A DNA stretch of 64,000 nt from Sodalis sp. Psp (GTDB lineage: Bacteria > Pseudomonadota > Gammaproteobacteria > Enterobacterales > Enterobacteriaceae): positions 248,001 to 312,000 of the forward strand of contig JAHCVB010000001.1 of assembly GCA_024648745.1 (NCBI GenBank). The letters are read 5' to 3'. The number at the start of each line of letters is the position of its first letter. Within the stretch, counting starts at the first letter, position 1. Below, one piece after another: positions 13,851 through 25,301 of the stretch. The notes beneath the pieces were generated by a model. It ran no database searches, was not told the origin of the DNA, and saw only the letters and a program-made list of their open reading frames with translations. The translations under genes and the position numbers were made by a program.

Positions 13851-14926
13851 TCTGGTTGGCTGAGCATTTGATTCAATTTTATTCGGGCTTCAACGTCTTT
13901 TCTTATTTGACGTTCCGCTCTATCGTCAGTTTGCTAACCGCTCTGTTTTTGTCACTGTGGATGGGGCCGCGCCTGATAATCTGGTTACAGAAACTGCAAA
14001 TTGGTCAGGTAGTGCGCAATGACGGACCGGAGTCACATTTCACCAAACATGGTACGCCGACCATGGGAGGGTTAATGATCCTGACATCCATCACTATTTC
14101 GGTGCTGGTGTGGGCTTACCCGTTCAACCCGTGTGTCTGGTGTGTACTGTTTGTGCTGGTGGGATACGGCATCGTGGGCTTTATCGATGACTACCGCAAG
14201 GTAGTGAGAAAAGACACTAATGGACTTATCGCCAGGTGGAAATATTTCTGGCAGTCAGTGATCGCACTAGCAGTAGCATCCACTACGTTCACGGTAGGTA
14301 AAGATACTTCGGCTACTCAGCTGGTGGTTCCTTTTTTTAAAGATATTATGCCACAGCTGGGATTGTGGTATGTGCTTTTAGCTTATTTTGTTATTGTCGG
14401 TACCAGCAATGCGGTTAATTTGACTGACGGTCTGGATGGGCTAGCGATTATGCCGACAGTTTTTGTCGCCGCTGGCTTAGCGCTGGTGGCGTGGGTCACC
14501 GGCAACATAAATTTCTCGGGCTATCTGCATATCCCTTATGTGCGTTTCGCTGGCGAGCTGGTAATAGTATGTACAGCAATAGTCGGAGCTGGTCTAGGTT
14601 TTCTCTGGTTCAACACTTATCCAGCTCAGGTTTTTATGGGTGACGTTGGCTCGCTGGCGCTTGGGGGTGCTCTTGGTACTATTGCGGTACTACTGCGCCA
14701 AGAATTTTTATTACTGATAATGGGTGGGGTGTTTGTAGTGGAAACTCTGTCGGTCATTTTACAGGTGGGGTCTTTTAAGTTACGCGGCCAACGTATTTTC
14801 CGCATGGCGCCCATCCACCATCATTATGAATTAAAAGGTTGGCCGGAACCGCGCGTGATTGTTCGCTTCTGGATCATTTCGCTCATTCTGGTTTTAATCG
14901 GGCTGGCAACGCTGAAGATACGGTAA
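13844..14926 (+). CDS. mraY: Phospho-MurNAc-pentapeptide translocase
   Basis: Polytopic inner-membrane enzyme that transfers phospho-MurNAc-pentapeptide to undecaprenyl phosphate, giving lipid I. It has 360 residues, the same as E. coli. About ten hydrophobic segments are visible. The catalytic cytoplasmic loops are present: [37 protein letters not shown] and the histidine-rich [11 protein letters not shown]. It starts inside the murF end. It is intact. Confidence 0.97.
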   Translation: MLVWLAEHLIQFYSGFNVFSYLTFRSIVSLLTALFLSLWMGPRLIIWLQKLQIGQVVRNDGPESHFTKHGTPTMGGLMILTSITISVLVWAYPFNPCVWCVLFVLVGYGIVGFIDDYRKVVRKDTNGLIARWKYFWQSVIALAVASTTFTVGKDTSATQLVVPFFKDIMPQLGLWYVLLAYFVIVGTSNAVNLTDGLDGLAIMPTVFVAAGLALVAWVTGNINFSGYLHIPYVRFAGELVIVCTAIVGAGLGFLWFNTYPAQVFMGDVGSLALGGALGTIAVLLRQEFLLLIMGGVFVVETLSVILQVGSFKLRGQRIFRMAPIHHHYELKGWPEPRVIVRFWIISLILVLIGLATLKIR

Positions 14927-14927
14927 C

Positions 14928-16247
14928 ATGACTAACTATCAGCAAGAACAAGTGATTATCATTGGACTAGGGATTACCGGCCTCTCTTGCGTTGATTTCT
15001 TCCTTACTCGAGGAATAACGCCACGGGTGATGGATACCCGTTTTTCGCCTCCAGGCCTGAAAAAACTGTCGGCTGATGTGCCGCATTATCTGGGCACTCT
15101 AAACGAACAGTGGCTTCTGGATGCCACACTAATCGTCGTCAGTCCCGGTATCTCGATAGTGCATCCCGCACTGGTCTCAGCGGCAAAGGCAGGAGTAGAG
15201 ATTGTCGGCGATATTGAACTGTTCGCTCGCGAAGCAATGGCATTTCCGGTGGTGGCGATTACCGGATCCAATGGTAAAAGTACCGTCACCTGTCTAGTAA
15301 GAGAAATGGCAGCCTGCGCCGGCTGGCAAGTGGGTATTGGTGGCAATATCGGTCTACCGGCGCTAACGCTGCTAGATACTCCTTGTCAGCTCTACGTGCT
15401 GGAGCTATCAAGTTTTCAGCTGGAAACTACCTATAGCTTGAAGACCGTCGCGGCCACAGTTCTGAACATCAGCAAAGATCATATGAACCGTTATCCTCTT
15501 GGCTTGCAGCAGTACCGTGCAGCTAAGCTGGCAATTTACCGCGGCGCTACAGTCTGCGTGGTCAATGCGGAAGATCTACTAACCCTGCCTGTTCGCGATG
15601 AAAACACCTGCTGCATCAGCTTTGGCGCTGAGTGCGGTGACTATAGTCTCAGCTGGCGCGATGGCCACACTTGGCTGATGGCACGAGGCGAACTACTGAT
15701 GAATTGTTCCGAAATGCACATCAATGGCCGCCATAACTATATGAACGCCCTAGCGGCGTTGGTGTTGGCAGATGTAGCTGGTATTCCACGCACTGCCAGT
15801 CTGAAGACACTGCGACAGTTTCGAGGATTGGCGCACCGTTTTGAGTTAGTACATGAACGAAACGGCGTGCGCTGGATTAATGATTCCAAAGCCACCAACG
15901 TGGGTAGCACTGAAGCAGCACTTAACGGGCTAAACGTTGCAGGTATGTTACACCTGCTATTGGGTGGTGATGGAAAGTCCGCAGATTTCTCACCGCTAGC
16001 ACCATATCTACAGAGTAATCGGGTTCAGCTGTATTGCTTTGGTCAGGACGGCGCACAACTTGCAGAATTATATCCCGATGCCACCATACTTACGGAGACG
16101 CTTGAGCAAGCGATGTGTATCATTGGTGATCGAGTGAGAACAGGGGACTTGGTATTGCTGTCGCCAGCTTGTGCCAGCCAGGACCAGTTCAATAATTTTG
16201 AAATGCGCGGTGAGGTATTCACTCGTTTAGCAAGAGAAATAGGATGA
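14928..16247 (+). CDS. murD: UDP-MurNAc-L-alanine:D-glutamate ligase
   Basis: Adds D-glutamate to UDP-MurNAc-L-alanine. It has 439 residues, against 438 in E. coli. The N-terminal UDP-binding Rossmann domain ([15 protein letters not shown]), the ATP loop [13 protein letters not shown] at about 108-120, [25 protein letters not shown] and NDSKATN are visible. The C-terminal [11 protein letters not shown] and [17 protein letters not shown] are conserved. The stop overlaps the ftsW ATG. It is intact. Confidence 0.97.
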   Translation: MTNYQQEQVIIIGLGITGLSCVDFFLTRGITPRVMDTRFSPPGLKKLSADVPHYLGTLNEQWLLDATLIVVSPGISIVHPALVSAAKAGVEIVGDIELFAREAMAFPVVAITGSNGKSTVTCLVREMAACAGWQVGIGGNIGLPALTLLDTPCQLYVLELSSFQLETTYSLKTVAATVLNISKDHMNRYPLGLQQYRAAKLAIYRGATVCVVNAEDLLTLPVRDENTCCISFGAECGDYSLSWRDGHTWLMARGELLMNCSEMHINGRHNYMNALAALVLADVAGIPRTASLKTLRQFRGLAHRFELVHERNGVRWINDSKATNVGSTEAALNGLNVAGMLHLLLGGDGKSADFSPLAPYLQSNRVQLYCFGQDGAQLAELYPDATILTETLEQAMCIIGDRVRTGDLVLLSPACASQDQFNNFEMRGEVFTRLAREIG

Positions 16248-17449
16248 TAGGCATGTTCGGAATGGAGGGAGTTCTTAAGCTAAAGTCGTGTGTGATTGGT
16301 GTGCGAAAGCCAGAGGCGACCACCCATGTGCTCTACGATCGTACGCTACTGTGGTTGACTTTGGGCCTAGCCTGCATCGGCTTTGTAATGGTGACCTCGG
16401 CATCAATGCCAATCGGAGCGCGTTTATTGGACGATTCATTTTATTTCGCTAAACGCGACGCGATCTATCTCAGCTTGGCGTTTTTGCTTTCTCTAGTAAC
16501 GCTGCGCATTCCAATGAGAATTTGGCAGCGTTACAGTTCAGTGATGCTAATTATCACGCTAATAATGCTACTTATGGTGTTAGTGATGGGTAGTTCAGTA
16601 AATGGCGCTTCACGCTGGATGGCACTTGGGCCATTGTGTGTTCAGCCTGCTGAGTTATCCAAATTGGCGCTATTTTGTTATCTAGCCAGGTATCTCATGC
16701 ATAAAGTTAAAGAAGTCCGTAACAACTTCTGGGGATTTTTTAAGCCAATGGGCGTAACGGCACTGCTAGCGATGCTGTTGCTGGCACAGCCTGATCTCGG
16801 GGCTGTAGTAGTGCTGTTTGTCACTACGTTAGCAATGCTGTTTCTGGCTGGCGTTAAACTATGGCAATTTTTATCGATCATCTGGTCAGGTGTTTTTTTT
16901 GTGGTAATACTGATTATTGCCAAGCCGTACCGTATGCAGCGCGTCATGTCGTTCTGGAATCCTTGGGATGATCCCTTTGGCAGTGGTTACCAATTGACCC
17001 AGTCGCTGATGGCATTTGGCCGTGGTGAATTCTGGGGACAAGGACTAGGTAATTCGGTACAAAAATTGGAGTATTTGCCGGAAGCTCATACTGATTTTAT
17101 TTTCGCTATTTTGGGAGAGGAATTGGGTTACTGTGGAGTGGTACTAGCGCTGTTGATGGTATTTTTAATTGCGTTTCGTGCCATGTCCATCGGTCGTAAA
17201 GCTCTGGAAATCAACCAACGATTCTCCGGTTTCTTAGCCTGTTCCATTGGTATCTGGTTCAGCGTTCAAGCGTTGATTCACGTGGGCACTGCCTCCGGCA
17301 TGCTGCCGACTAAAGGGCTGACGCTGCCGTTAATTAGCTATGGGGGGTCAAGCCTGCTAATTATGTCGACGTCGATTGTATTATTGCTGAGAATTGATTT
17401 TGAGACGCGTCTAGCGAAGGAGCAAGCGTTTCCAAGAGAGGCGCGATGA
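16244..17449 (+). CDS. ftsW: Septal peptidoglycan glycosyltransferase FtsW
   Basis: SEDS-family polymerase of lipid II at the septum and partner of FtsI. It has 401 residues against 414 in E. coli, the N-terminal cytoplasmic tail being shorter. About ten membrane helices are seen. The signatures are [48 protein letters not shown], the extracytoplasmic [19 protein letters not shown] and [14 protein letters not shown], and the closing [18 protein letters not shown]. It overlaps murD and murG by 4 bp each. Confidence 0.97.
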   Translation: MIGMFGMEGVLKLKSCVIGVRKPEATTHVLYDRTLLWLTLGLACIGFVMVTSASMPIGARLLDDSFYFAKRDAIYLSLAFLLSLVTLRIPMRIWQRYSSVMLIITLIMLLMVLVMGSSVNGASRWMALGPLCVQPAELSKLALFCYLARYLMHKVKEVRNNFWGFFKPMGVTALLAMLLLAQPDLGAVVVLFVTTLAMLFLAGVKLWQFLSIIWSGVFFVVILIIAKPYRMQRVMSFWNPWDDPFGSGYQLTQSLMAFGRGEFWGQGLGNSVQKLEYLPEAHTDFIFAILGEELGYCGVVLALLMVFLIAFRAMSIGRKALEINQRFSGFLACSIGIWFSVQALIHVGTASGMLPTKGLTLPLISYGGSSLLIMSTSIVLLLRIDFETRLAKEQAFPREAR

Positions 17450-18537
17450 CAGAAGGGAAGACAAGACGGTTGATGGTGATGGCAGGCGGTACTGGTGGGC
17501 ATGTGTTCCCAGGTCTAGCGGTAGCGCGTAGCCTGATAGCTCAGGGCTGGCAAGTTCGCTGGCTCGGTACCGCTGATCGTATGGAAGCCGAGTTGGTGCC
17601 AAAACATGGCATCGAGATCGATTTTATTCGCATTACTGGCCTACGAGGTAAGGGGATAAAAACGCAGCTGATGGTGCCGGTACGTATCTGGAGCGCTCTA
17701 CGCCAGTCGCGGCGTATTATGTGCGACTGGCGTCCGGACGTTGTTCTGGGTATGGGCGGTTATATTTCCGGCCCTGGAGGCTTAGCAGCCTGGAGTTGTG
17801 GTATCCCGATAGTGCTTCACGAACAGAATAGTATCGCTGGTCTGACTAACCGCATTCTGGCAAAAATCGCCCATAAAGTACTGCAAGCATTTCCCGGTGC
17901 GCTCCCCCATGCCGACGTAGTGGGCAATCCGGTGCGTAGCACAGTGTTGGCACTTCCAGCACCGGAAATGCGGATGCGCGACCGCGTAGGCCCTATTCGG
18001 GTATTGGTTATTGGCGGCAGTCAGGGCGCGCGAATACTGAACCAGACTATGCCGGCGGTTTTTGCTCAGCTTGCAGATACTTTGACTTTCTGGCATCAAG
18101 TAGGCAAAGGGGCGTTAGAGGAGGTTAATCGGGTTTATGAAAAGGTCGGAGTAGTGGGATATAAGGTAGTAGAATTTATCGACGATATGGCCGTCGCCTA
18201 TGCCTGGGCAGATGTAGTGGTATGCCGCTCTGGTGCGTTGACGGTAAGTGAACTTGCCGCTGCTGGTTTGCCGGCCGTGTTTGTACCGTTCATACACAAA
18301 GATCGTCATCAGTATTGGAACGCGCGACTACTAGAGCAGGCCGGCGCAGCAAAAATTATCGAACAATCGGAATTCACTGTTGCTCGGGTGAGCGAAGTGC
18401 TGGCAGGTTGGGATAGGCCGACGTTACTGACCATGGCGCAATGCGCCACAGAGAAATCAATCCCCAACGCGACTAAGCGAGTGGCACAGGAAGTAGCGGT
18501 GGTATTAGACCTGAATTACTCGAATAGCAAGAATTAG
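17446..18537 (+). CDS. murG: Lipid II synthase (UDP-GlcNAc transferase MurG)
   Basis: GT28-family transferase that adds GlcNAc to lipid I on the inner face of the membrane. It has 363 residues, against 355 in E. coli. The first glycine-rich loop [14 protein letters not shown] is at about 14-27, with [17 protein letters not shown] in the acceptor domain. The second loop [16 protein letters not shown] and the UDP-GlcNAc motif [22 protein letters not shown] are in the C-domain. It overlaps ftsW by 4 bp and precedes murC by 46 bp. It is intact. Confidence 0.97.
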   Translation: MTEGKTRRLMVMAGGTGGHVFPGLAVARSLIAQGWQVRWLGTADRMEAELVPKHGIEIDFIRITGLRGKGIKTQLMVPVRIWSALRQSRRIMCDWRPDVVLGMGGYISGPGGLAAWSCGIPIVLHEQNSIAGLTNRILAKIAHKVLQAFPGALPHADVVGNPVRSTVLALPAPEMRMRDRVGPIRVLVIGGSQGARILNQTMPAVFAQLADTLTFWHQVGKGALEEVNRVYEKVGVVGYKVVEFIDDMAVAYAWADVVVCRSGALTVSELAAAGLPAVFVPFIHKDRHQYWNARLLEQAGAAKIIEQSEFTVARVSEVLAGWDRPTLLTMAQCATEKSIPNATKRVAQEVAVVLDLNYSNSKN

Positions 18538-18583
18538 CTAATACCACCTGAGGTCGTTCTAGTCTTTTGAGTTAAATAACACT

Positions 18584-20059
18584 GTGGATACACAACAACT
18601 GGCTAAACTGCGAATTTTTGTCCCTGAGATGCGCCGCGTCAGGAAAATCCACTTTGTTGGCATTGGTGGTGCTGGCATGGGCGGTATCGCAGAGGTTTTG
18701 GCAAACGAGAGTTATCAAATCAGCGGCTCGGATCTAACGCCAAATGCGGTGACGCAGCAACTGGTGAATTTGGGCGCGAAAATTTATTTCAGTCACCGTC
18801 CGGAGAATATCAGTGGCGCTAGCGTAGTGGTAGTATCGAGCGCTATCTCTCCCTATAATCCGGAAATCGTCGCGGCCAGGGAAGCGCGCATCCCTATTAT
18901 TCAGCGTGCCGAGATGCTGGCAGAGCTAATGCGTTTCCGTCACGGCATCGCTATCGCTGGTACACACGGAAAAACAACCACCACCGCGATGGTAGCTAGC
19001 ATTTACGCCGAGGCTGGACTTGATCCGACCTTTGTCAACGGTGGCTTGGTAAAAGCTGCCGGTGTGCACGCTCGTCTTGGCTGCAGCCGGTATTTAATTA
19101 CAGAAGCTGACGAAAGCGATGCTTCTTTTTTACATTTACAGCCAATGGTGGCAGTTATCACTAATATCGAAGCTGACCATATGGGTACTTACCAGGGCGA
19201 TTTTGAAAATTTAAAGCAAGCGTTCATCAATTTTTTGCACAATCTGCCGTTTTACGGCCGTGCAGTGATGTGTATTGATGATCCGGTAGTTCGCGAATTG
19301 CAATCCCGCGTCAGTCGGCAAATTACCACTTACGGCTTCAGTGACGACGCCGACTTACGTATTACCCATTATCACCAGAAAGAGGGACATGGCAGCTTTA
19401 TTCTTCACCGGCAGGATAAGCCTAAACTGCAGATGGAGCTGAACGCCCCTGGCCGTCACAACGCGCTAAATGCAGCGGCTGCAATTGCGGTGGCGACTGA
19501 AGAGGGCATTGACGACAAGAGTATTATACAGGCAATGTTGCAATTTCAGGGTACTGGTCGCCGTTTTGACGATTTGGGCTGCTATGATTTAATCGATGTC
19601 AACGGTAAAACAGGTGAAGTGATGCTGGTGGATGACTACGGCCACCATCCGACCGAGGTAGACGCTACTATCAAAGCGGCTCGTGCAGGCTGGCCGGAAA
19701 AGCGTCTAGTTATGGTATTTCAGCCGCACCGCTATACCCGCACACGGGATTTGTATGACGACTTTGCCAACGTGCTCTCTGGAGTGGATGTGTTACTTAT
19801 GCTAGACGTCTATCCTGCTGGAGAAATGCCGATCCCAGGCGCTGATAGTCGCTCGTTGTGCCGCACGATTCGCGGGCGCGGCAAAGTTGACCCAATCCTA
19901 GTACTGGATATAAATACTCTACCAGAGATACTAGCGCTTGCGCTGCAAAATAACGATTTGGTGCTTATGCAGGGCGTCGGTACAGTAGGCAAAATCGCTC
20001 GTAAACTAGCTGATAGCAAACTGCAGCTGCATGATAAATATAAAGAACATCATGATTGA
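18584..20059 (+). CDS. murC: UDP-MurNAc:L-alanine ligase
   Basis: First Mur ligase, adding L-alanine to UDP-MurNAc. It has 491 residues, the same as E. coli. The GTG start at 18584 gives (M)[19 protein letters not shown]. The signatures are [17 protein letters not shown], the ATP loop [15 protein letters not shown] at about 125-139, [50 protein letters not shown] and [16 protein letters not shown]. The next gene is ftsQ, not ddlB as in most Enterobacterales. Confidence 0.97.
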   Translation: MDTQQLAKLRIFVPEMRRVRKIHFVGIGGAGMGGIAEVLANESYQISGSDLTPNAVTQQLVNLGAKIYFSHRPENISGASVVVVSSAISPYNPEIVAAREARIPIIQRAEMLAELMRFRHGIAIAGTHGKTTTTAMVASIYAEAGLDPTFVNGGLVKAAGVHARLGCSRYLITEADESDASFLHLQPMVAVITNIEADHMGTYQGDFENLKQAFINFLHNLPFYGRAVMCIDDPVVRELQSRVSRQITTYGFSDDADLRITHYHQKEGHGSFILHRQDKPKLQMELNAPGRHNALNAAAAIAVATEEGIDDKSIIQAMLQFQGTGRRFDDLGCYDLIDVNGKTGEVMLVDDYGHHPTEVDATIKAARAGWPEKRLVMVFQPHRYTRTRDLYDDFANVLSGVDVLLMLDVYPAGEMPIPGADSRSLCRTIRGRGKVDPILVLDINTLPEILALALQNNDLVLMQGVGTVGKIARKLADSKLQLHDKYKEHHD

Positions 20060-20100
20060 ACAAAGTGAATCAATGGGTACCACCGCGGGAGCGGTTTGAG

Positions 20101-20919
20101 ATGTCTCAGGCGGCGATAAATGTACGCACCCGAAAGATAACTTCTGCCAGACGCATCGACGGTATCCAGCTTACAGGACTGATCTTCCTGATAATTGTAT
20201 CCAGTGTCATCATCTGGGCAGGTTGGATGATGATGAGTTGGATGCAAGACCCCCATCGTTTACCGTTGTCTCGGATGGTGGTGACAGGCGAGCGTTATTA
20301 CACTACCAGTGACAATATCCGTCAGGCAATTCTGGCGCTGGGGTCGCCGGGCATCTTTATTACACAGGATGTCGACGTCATTCGACAGCAGATCGAGCGT
20401 ATGCCGTGGATAAAACGGGCTAGCGTGCGTAAACAGTGGCCAGATGAATTGAAAATTCATCTGGTGGAATATGCGCCGGTGTCACGTTGGAATGATTTAT
20501 ACTTGCTCGATGACAGCGGCAAAGTATTCAGCGCACCAGTGGATCAAAGTGATAATAAAACCATGCCGATGCTTTATGGCCCAGAAGGCAGCGAAAAAGA
20601 TGTATTGGCCGGCTATCGCACCATGAACAAAGTGTTGACAGCCTCCAAGTTTCATCTCAAGGCAGTCAGCATGAGTGCCCGCCATTCATGGCAGTTGACT
20701 TTGCAGGATGATATTTGTCTAAAACTGGGCCGGGACGACAGAGTTAGGCGCCTGCAGCGCTTTATTGGGATTTATCCGGTTATTTTCCAGCAAGCCAGGG
20801 ACAGTAATAAGCGTATTAGTTACGTGGATCTACGCTATGACTCAGGTCTGGCTGTCGGTTGGATGCCGGCCTATGTCAATCCAAAAAACAATAATCAGCA
20901 ACAGGCAAAACAACAATGA
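20101..20919 (+). CDS. ftsQ: Cell division protein FtsQ
   Basis: Bitopic divisome protein of the FtsQLB complex. The frame is open from a TTG at 20056 overlapping the murC stop. I choose ATG 20101 ([12 protein letters not shown]), which matches the family N-terminus and gives 272 residues against 276 in E. coli. A membrane segment lies at about 29-50. The POTRA domain follows ([21 protein letters not shown]), then the beta domain ending [15 protein letters not shown]. The 41 bp between murC and this start hold no recognisable ddlB remnant. ftsA overlaps its end by 4 bp. Confidence 0.95.
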   Translation: MSQAAINVRTRKITSARRIDGIQLTGLIFLIIVSSVIIWAGWMMMSWMQDPHRLPLSRMVVTGERYYTTSDNIRQAILALGSPGIFITQDVDVIRQQIERMPWIKRASVRKQWPDELKIHLVEYAPVSRWNDLYLLDDSGKVFSAPVDQSDNKTMPMLYGPEGSEKDVLAGYRTMNKVLTASKFHLKAVSMSARHSWQLTLQDDICLKLGRDDRVRRLQRFIGIYPVIFQQARDSNKRISYVDLRYDSGLAVGWMPAYVNPKNNNQQQAKQQ

Positions 20920-22172
20920 TTAAGGTGGCGGACAGGAAGTTAGTAGTTGGACTGGAGATCGGCACAGCCAAGGTGGCGGCGCTGGTAGGTGAGATTCTGC
21001 CTGATAGTATAGTGAATATCATTGGGGCGGGCAGTTGCCCATCACGCGGCATGGACAAAGGTGGCGTTAACGATTTAGAATCGGTGGTGAAATGCGTACA
21101 GCGCTCTATCGATCAAGCAGAACTGATGGCAGACTGCCAGATTTCGTCAGTGTACCTTGCCCTATCCGGTAAACACATCAGCTGCCAGAATGAAATTGGG
21201 ATGGTGCCAATCTCAGAGGAAGAAGTCACTCAGGAAGATGTGGAGAGTGTAGTGCATACTGCTAAGTCAGTTCGGGTACGTGATGAACACCGAATTTTGC
21301 ACGTGATTCCGCAGGATTACACGATTGACTACCAGGAAGGAATAAAAAATCCGGTGGGCCTGTCTGGCGTGCGCATGCAAGCCAAGGTTCATCTGATTAC
21401 CTGTCATAATGATATGGTGAAAAACATTGTAAAAGCGGTGGAACGTTGTGGACTAAAAGTTGACCAATTAATTTTCTCTGGTCTTGCTTCAAGCTATGCG
21501 GTTCTGACCGATGATGAACGTAATCTGGGCGTGTGCATTGTAGATATCGGCGGCGGTACTATGGACATAGTGGTGTATACCGCTGGTGCGTTACGTCATA
21601 CTAAAGTGATCCCCTATGCCGGCAACGTGGTTACCAGCGACATAGCCTACGCTTTTGGCACGTCACCACTCGACGCTGAGGCAATCAAAGTGCGCCACGG
21701 CTGTGCGCTAGGATCAGTAGTCAGTAAGGATGAGACCGTGGAAGTGCCGAGCGTCGGTGGCCGGCCGCCACGCAGCCTACAGCGCCAGACTCTTGCTGGA
21801 GTAATTGAACCAAGGTATACCGAATTACTGAATTTAGTGAATAATGAAATTCTACAATTACAGGAACAACTACTAATACAGGGTGTTAAACATCATCTGG
21901 CAGCAGGCATCGTGCTAACTGGTGGCGCGGCGCAAATTGATGGACTAGTGGCTTGTGCTCAACGAGTGTTTCATACCCAAGTGCGTATTGGCCAGCCTCT
22001 GAATATCACCGGACTGACGGATTATGCTCAGGAGCCGTATTATTCTACCGCTGTTGGACTGTTGCATTACGGAAAAGAGTCGCATTTAAGCGGTGAAACA
22101 GAAGTTGAAAGAAGAATGTCAGTCATCGCTTGGTTTAAACGGTTAAGTGGCTGGTTACGAAAAGAATTTTAA
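20916..22172 (+). CDS. ftsA: Cell division protein FtsA
   Basis: Actin-like ATPase that tethers FtsZ to the membrane and recruits later divisome proteins. It has 418 residues, against 420 in E. coli. Visible features are the phosphate-1 loop [17 protein letters not shown], the SHS2-type 1C domain, the phosphate-2 motif [13 protein letters not shown] and the adenosine motif [14 protein letters not shown]. The C-terminal amphipathic membrane helix ([18 protein letters not shown]) is complete. It overlaps ftsQ by 4 bp. Confidence 0.97.
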   Translation: MIKVADRKLVVGLEIGTAKVAALVGEILPDSIVNIIGAGSCPSRGMDKGGVNDLESVVKCVQRSIDQAELMADCQISSVYLALSGKHISCQNEIGMVPISEEEVTQEDVESVVHTAKSVRVRDEHRILHVIPQDYTIDYQEGIKNPVGLSGVRMQAKVHLITCHNDMVKNIVKAVERCGLKVDQLIFSGLASSYAVLTDDERNLGVCIVDIGGGTMDIVVYTAGALRHTKVIPYAGNVVTSDIAYAFGTSPLDAEAIKVRHGCALGSVVSKDETVEVPSVGGRPPRSLQRQTLAGVIEPRYTELLNLVNNEILQLQEQLLIQGVKHHLAAGIVLTGGAAQIDGLVACAQRVFHTQVRIGQPLNITGLTDYAQEPYYSTAVGLLHYGKESHLSGETEVERRMSVIAWFKRLSGWLRKEF

Positions 22173-22251
22173 CTATTTTCAAGACGAGATTGGACTTGGA
22201 CTATGTAGGCAGCTGGTTCCGAAGTGATAGGTACATATATGGAGAGAAATT

Positions 22252-23415
22252 ATGTTTGAATCAATGGAGTTAACTAACGACGCGGTGATTAAAGTTATCG
22301 GCATCGGTGGTGGCGGTGGCAATGCCGTCGAACATATGGTGCGTGAACGCATCGAAGGTGTGGATTTCTTCGCGGTGAATACCGATGCTCAGGCATTACG
22401 TAAAACAGCGGTGGGTCAAACCATTCAGATCGGCAGCGGCATTACCAAAGGGTTAGGGGCAGGTGCCAATCCGGAAGTGGGCCGTAATGCCGCTGAAGAA
22501 GACCGAGAAGCTCTGCGCGCTGCCCTTGAAGGCGCCGACATGGTGTTTATCGCCGTAGGCATGGGCGGAGGAACTGGCACGGGCGCCGCGCCAGTTGTTG
22601 CAGAAGTTGCCAAAAATCTTGGTATCCTGACCGTTGCCGTAGTTACCAAGCCATTCAATTTTGAAGGCAAAAAACGTATGGCGTTTGCCGAACAGGGAAT
22701 TTCTGAGCTCTCTAAATATGTGGACTCGTTGATCACCATACCCAACGATAAGCTGCTGAAAGTTCTGGGGCGTGGTATTTCGCTGCTGGACGCTTTTGGC
22801 GCCGCTAACGATGTACTGAAAGGGGCAGTACAAGGCATTGCTGAGTTGATTACTCGCCCTGGTTTGATGAATGTTGACTTTGCCGACGTGCGCACTGTGA
22901 TGTCGGAAATGGGGTATGCTATGATGGGTTCCGGGGTTTCTCGCAGCGAGGACCGTGCTGAAGAAGCGGCGGAAATGGCGATCTCCAGCCCACTGTTAGA
23001 AGATATAGATCTGTCCGGTGCACGCGGTGTTCTGGTTAACATTACCGCTGGTTTTGACCTGCGTCTGGATGAATTTGAAACAGTGGGTAACACAATTCGT
23101 GCTTTTGCCTCCGACAACTCCACCGTGGTCATCGGTACCTCACTGGCTCCAGACATGAACGATGAACTGCGTGTTACCGTGGTAGCGACTGGCATCGGCA
23201 TGGACAAACGACCAGAAATCACCCTGGTGACTAATAAACGGAACAGCCAGCTGGTAATAGATAATAATCGTTACCGCGATCACGCCGCAGGCATGTCCTC
23301 GCTAACGAAAGAGCAAAAAACAGCGGTCAGAGTAGTCAGTGAGCAAAATATACCCAGTGGTAAAGAACCTGATTACCTGGATATCCCAGCTTTCTTGCGT
23401 AAACAGGCGGATTAA
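22252..23415 (+). CDS. ftsZ: Cell division GTPase FtsZ
   Basis: Tubulin-like GTPase forming the Z ring. It has 387 residues, against 383 in E. coli. The nucleotide site includes [15 protein letters not shown], the tubulin signature [19 protein letters not shown] and the T7-loop [11 protein letters not shown]. The C-terminal peptide that binds FtsA and Zip[16 protein letters not shown], is identical to E. coli. The ATG has a good GGAGAG ribosome binding site 79 bp after ftsA. A 265-codon open frame antisense to it (22425-23222) is a shadow caused by codon bias. Confidence 0.98.
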   Translation: MFESMELTNDAVIKVIGIGGGGGNAVEHMVRERIEGVDFFAVNTDAQALRKTAVGQTIQIGSGITKGLGAGANPEVGRNAAEEDREALRAALEGADMVFIAVGMGGGTGTGAAPVVAEVAKNLGILTVAVVTKPFNFEGKKRMAFAEQGISELSKYVDSLITIPNDKLLKVLGRGISLLDAFGAANDVLKGAVQGIAELITRPGLMNVDFADVRTVMSEMGYAMMGSGVSRSEDRAEEAAEMAISSPLLEDIDLSGARGVLVNITAGFDLRLDEFETVGNTIRAFASDNSTVVIGTSLAPDMNDELRVTVVATGIGMDKRPEITLVTNKRNSQLVIDNNRYRDHAAGMSSLTKEQKTAVRVVSEQNIPSGKEPDYLDIPAFLRKQAD

Positions 23416-23528
23416 ACATTGTGATTTTGGGAAACGTCGCTATTTATGTTAAGCTGACCTATCCGGTTTCCTCTTACTTAGAACTGGGCAAAAAGCAGAC
23501 AGCTGGTTAAACATTGCGAGATAAACAG

Positions 23529-24446
23529 ATGAGCAAGCAGAGGACATTAAAACGTATCATGCAAGCCACCGGTGTTGGTTTACATACAGGGAAAAAGGTC
23601 ACATTGACATTACACCCTGCACTGGCAAACACTGGGGTCATCTACCGTCGAACTGATTTGAATCCGCCGGTGGATTTTCCAGCAGATGTCAGATCAGTGC
23701 GTAACACCATGCTGTGCACCTGTCTAGTGAACGAGCAAGACGTACATATTTCTACCGTTGAGCACTTGAATGCAGCATTAGCTGGATTAGGAATCGACAA
23801 CATCATAGTTGAAGTAGATGCTCCTGAAATTCCGATCATGGATGGAAGCGCCTGCCTTTTTGTATACCTGTTGCTAGATGCTGGTATTGAAGAACTGGAT
23901 AGTGCTAAAAAATTTCTTCGCCTCAAACAGGCGGCACGCGTAGAAGATGGGGATAAATGGGCTGAGCTGGCGCCGTTTAACGGTTTTACACTCGATTTCA
24001 CTATCGACTTTAAACATCCTGTAATTAATGCTAGCTCACAACATTATTTTCTGCATTTCTCGGCCGAGTCGTTTGTTCGCCAAATTAGCCGAGCCCGCAC
24101 TTTTGGCTTCATACGTGACATTGAGCACTTACAATCCCGCGGCTTGGCACTAGGCGGCAGTTTCGATTGCGCCATCGTAGTCGATGACTATCGAGTACTG
24201 AATGAGGATGGCTTGCGCTTTGAAGATGAGTTTGTTCGCCACAAATTACTCGATGCCATCGGCGACTTATTTATGTGTGGCTATAACATCATCGGTGCGT
24301 TTACCGCCTTCAAATCTGGCCACGCTATGAACAATAAGTTATTACGGACGGTTCTGGCATGTCGGGAAGCCTGGGAACTGGTAACCTTCGAAGACGAAGA
24401 GGAACTGCCGTTGGTGTTTGAAGCTCCTGCTTTCGTGGTGGCTTAA
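23529..24446 (+). CDS. lpxC: UDP-3-O-acyl-GlcNAc deacetylase
   Basis: Zinc-dependent committed step of lipid A synthesis. The frame opens at 23514 (ATT GCG AGA) in some readings; I choose ATG 23529 ([19 protein letters not shown]). This gives 305 residues, the E. coli length. The zinc ligands lie in [12 protein letters not shown] and in [12 protein letters not shown]; the catalytic-site KSGHAMNN follows. The C-terminus (EAPAFVVA) is a hydrophobic tail like the one FtsH recognises in E. coli. Lipid A synthesis is kept although the O-antigen cluster at 55-64 kb is dead. Confidence 0.96.
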   Translation: MSKQRTLKRIMQATGVGLHTGKKVTLTLHPALANTGVIYRRTDLNPPVDFPADVRSVRNTMLCTCLVNEQDVHISTVEHLNAALAGLGIDNIIVEVDAPEIPIMDGSACLFVYLLLDAGIEELDSAKKFLRLKQAARVEDGDKWAELAPFNGFTLDFTIDFKHPVINASSQHYFLHFSAESFVRQISRARTFGFIRDIEHLQSRGLALGGSFDCAIVVDDYRVLNEDGLRFEDEFVRHKLLDAIGDLFMCGYNIIGAFTAFKSGHAMNNKLLRTVLACREAWELVTFEDEEELPLVFEAPAFVVA

Positions 24447-24622
24447 CCACAAAGCGAGCGGCAGTGCTGTCCTTGAAGACGGCGTTCTACCCTCACCGAT
24501 GGGATGAACACATAAGCGGTCTATCTCCTTCTTTCCTTTTCTTTCCTTACGTTGCGCGCCTGCGCATTTCCAATAGCATTCTGCACTCTGCCCGCTCAAA
24601 CTCCAAGGGTTTTCCTAAACAA

Positions 24623-24997
24623 CTAGATGCCTTGCAGGTTGTTTCCGTTGTCTTGCGTACTTGGTTCTTCATTTCTAGCCAGATCAGGATTAATCCTGAT
24701 GTCGATAGATGACAATGATGGTAAAATATGTGTACGTAAGGCGGATAATAATTGGGTTTGCTCATAGCGTAACCGCATTTTCCAGCTTGCATTAGCTGTT
24801 TCTAGAATTATCACGTTCTGACGGCAATTGGCGACTCGACACCAAGGACGCAGCAGTGTTGGCAAAAGCGTTCTGACCGCGCGGTTGAGTTTCAGCAGCA
24901 TTACGGCCCGCTTCTGGATTTGTGCTAGAGACACGTAGTCTGTATTGGTAGCGTCATTGAAAAGGCTATCTATAGAACGTGGATGACTATCTCGCAT
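24623..24997 (-). CDS. DUF721/DciA-like protein
   Basis: A 124-residue protein with the DUF721 pattern: an N-terminal helical part (RAVMLLKLNRAVRTLLPTLL) followed by PWCRVANCRQNVIILETANASW, MRLRYEQTQLLSALR and ILPSLSSIDIRINP. Some Enterobacterales carry such a gene at the same place, opposite in strand to lpxC and secA, and this arrangement is reproduced here. In other bacteria DciA loads the replicative helicase DnaB; that this copy does so is inference. Composition and length look intact. E. coli uses DnaC instead, so whether this genome also has dnaC matters. The symbol dciA is not certain. Confidence 0.7.
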   Translation of the reverse strand: MRDSHPRSIDSLFNDATNTDYVSLAQIQKRAVMLLKLNRAVRTLLPTLLRPWCRVANCRQNVIILETANASWKMRLRYEQTQLLSALRTHILPSLSSIDIRINPDLARNEEPSTQDNGNNLQGI

Positions 24998-25029
24998 AAT
25001 AAAACTCCAGTGAAATAGATTGTTAAGGA

Positions 25030-25278
25030 ATGGGTATTTTAAGGCTTTAGCGCTAGCTTGGCAGAGGTTATTTCTGGCTGCATCTTCTGTTGAAGAAGGT
25101 TACGGTTGGTTTTTACATGCTGTTATTGTGGGACAGTTGTCTTTGGAGCACCGGCTGCATCTGGTGTATTACCTTCACAGATCACCGCTCGAGTAGGCTG
25201 ATGCAGGAGATGCACATTGCCATGGTTACCACCGTCATAACCTTTCTGTAAACTATTTTGGCTCCAGATAACGGGGCC
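25030..25278 (+). pseudogene. secM: secM pseudogene
   Basis: SecM is the secretion monitor whose arrest peptide controls secA translation. From ATG 25030 the frame reads MGILRL-stop-R-stop-LGRGYFWLHLLL. This aligns position by position with the enteric SecM N-terminus [20 protein letters not shown]; the two stops fall on the W and Q codons, TAG for each. The rest is unreadable. Near 25255-25278 a W-L-Q-I-T-G-P reading is all that may remain of the arrest motif. It lies directly before secA, as expected. Confidence 0.75.
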
Positions 25279-25301
25279 ATGATGAGATGTGGCTAACAAC
25301 T

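Noticed and set aside
22425..23222. 265-codon open frame antisense to ftsZ
   Set aside because: It lies wholly inside an intact, highly conserved ftsZ. Its composition (Ser, Ala, Arg, Pro rich) is the usual mirror of biased codons, and there is no similarity or ribosome binding site.
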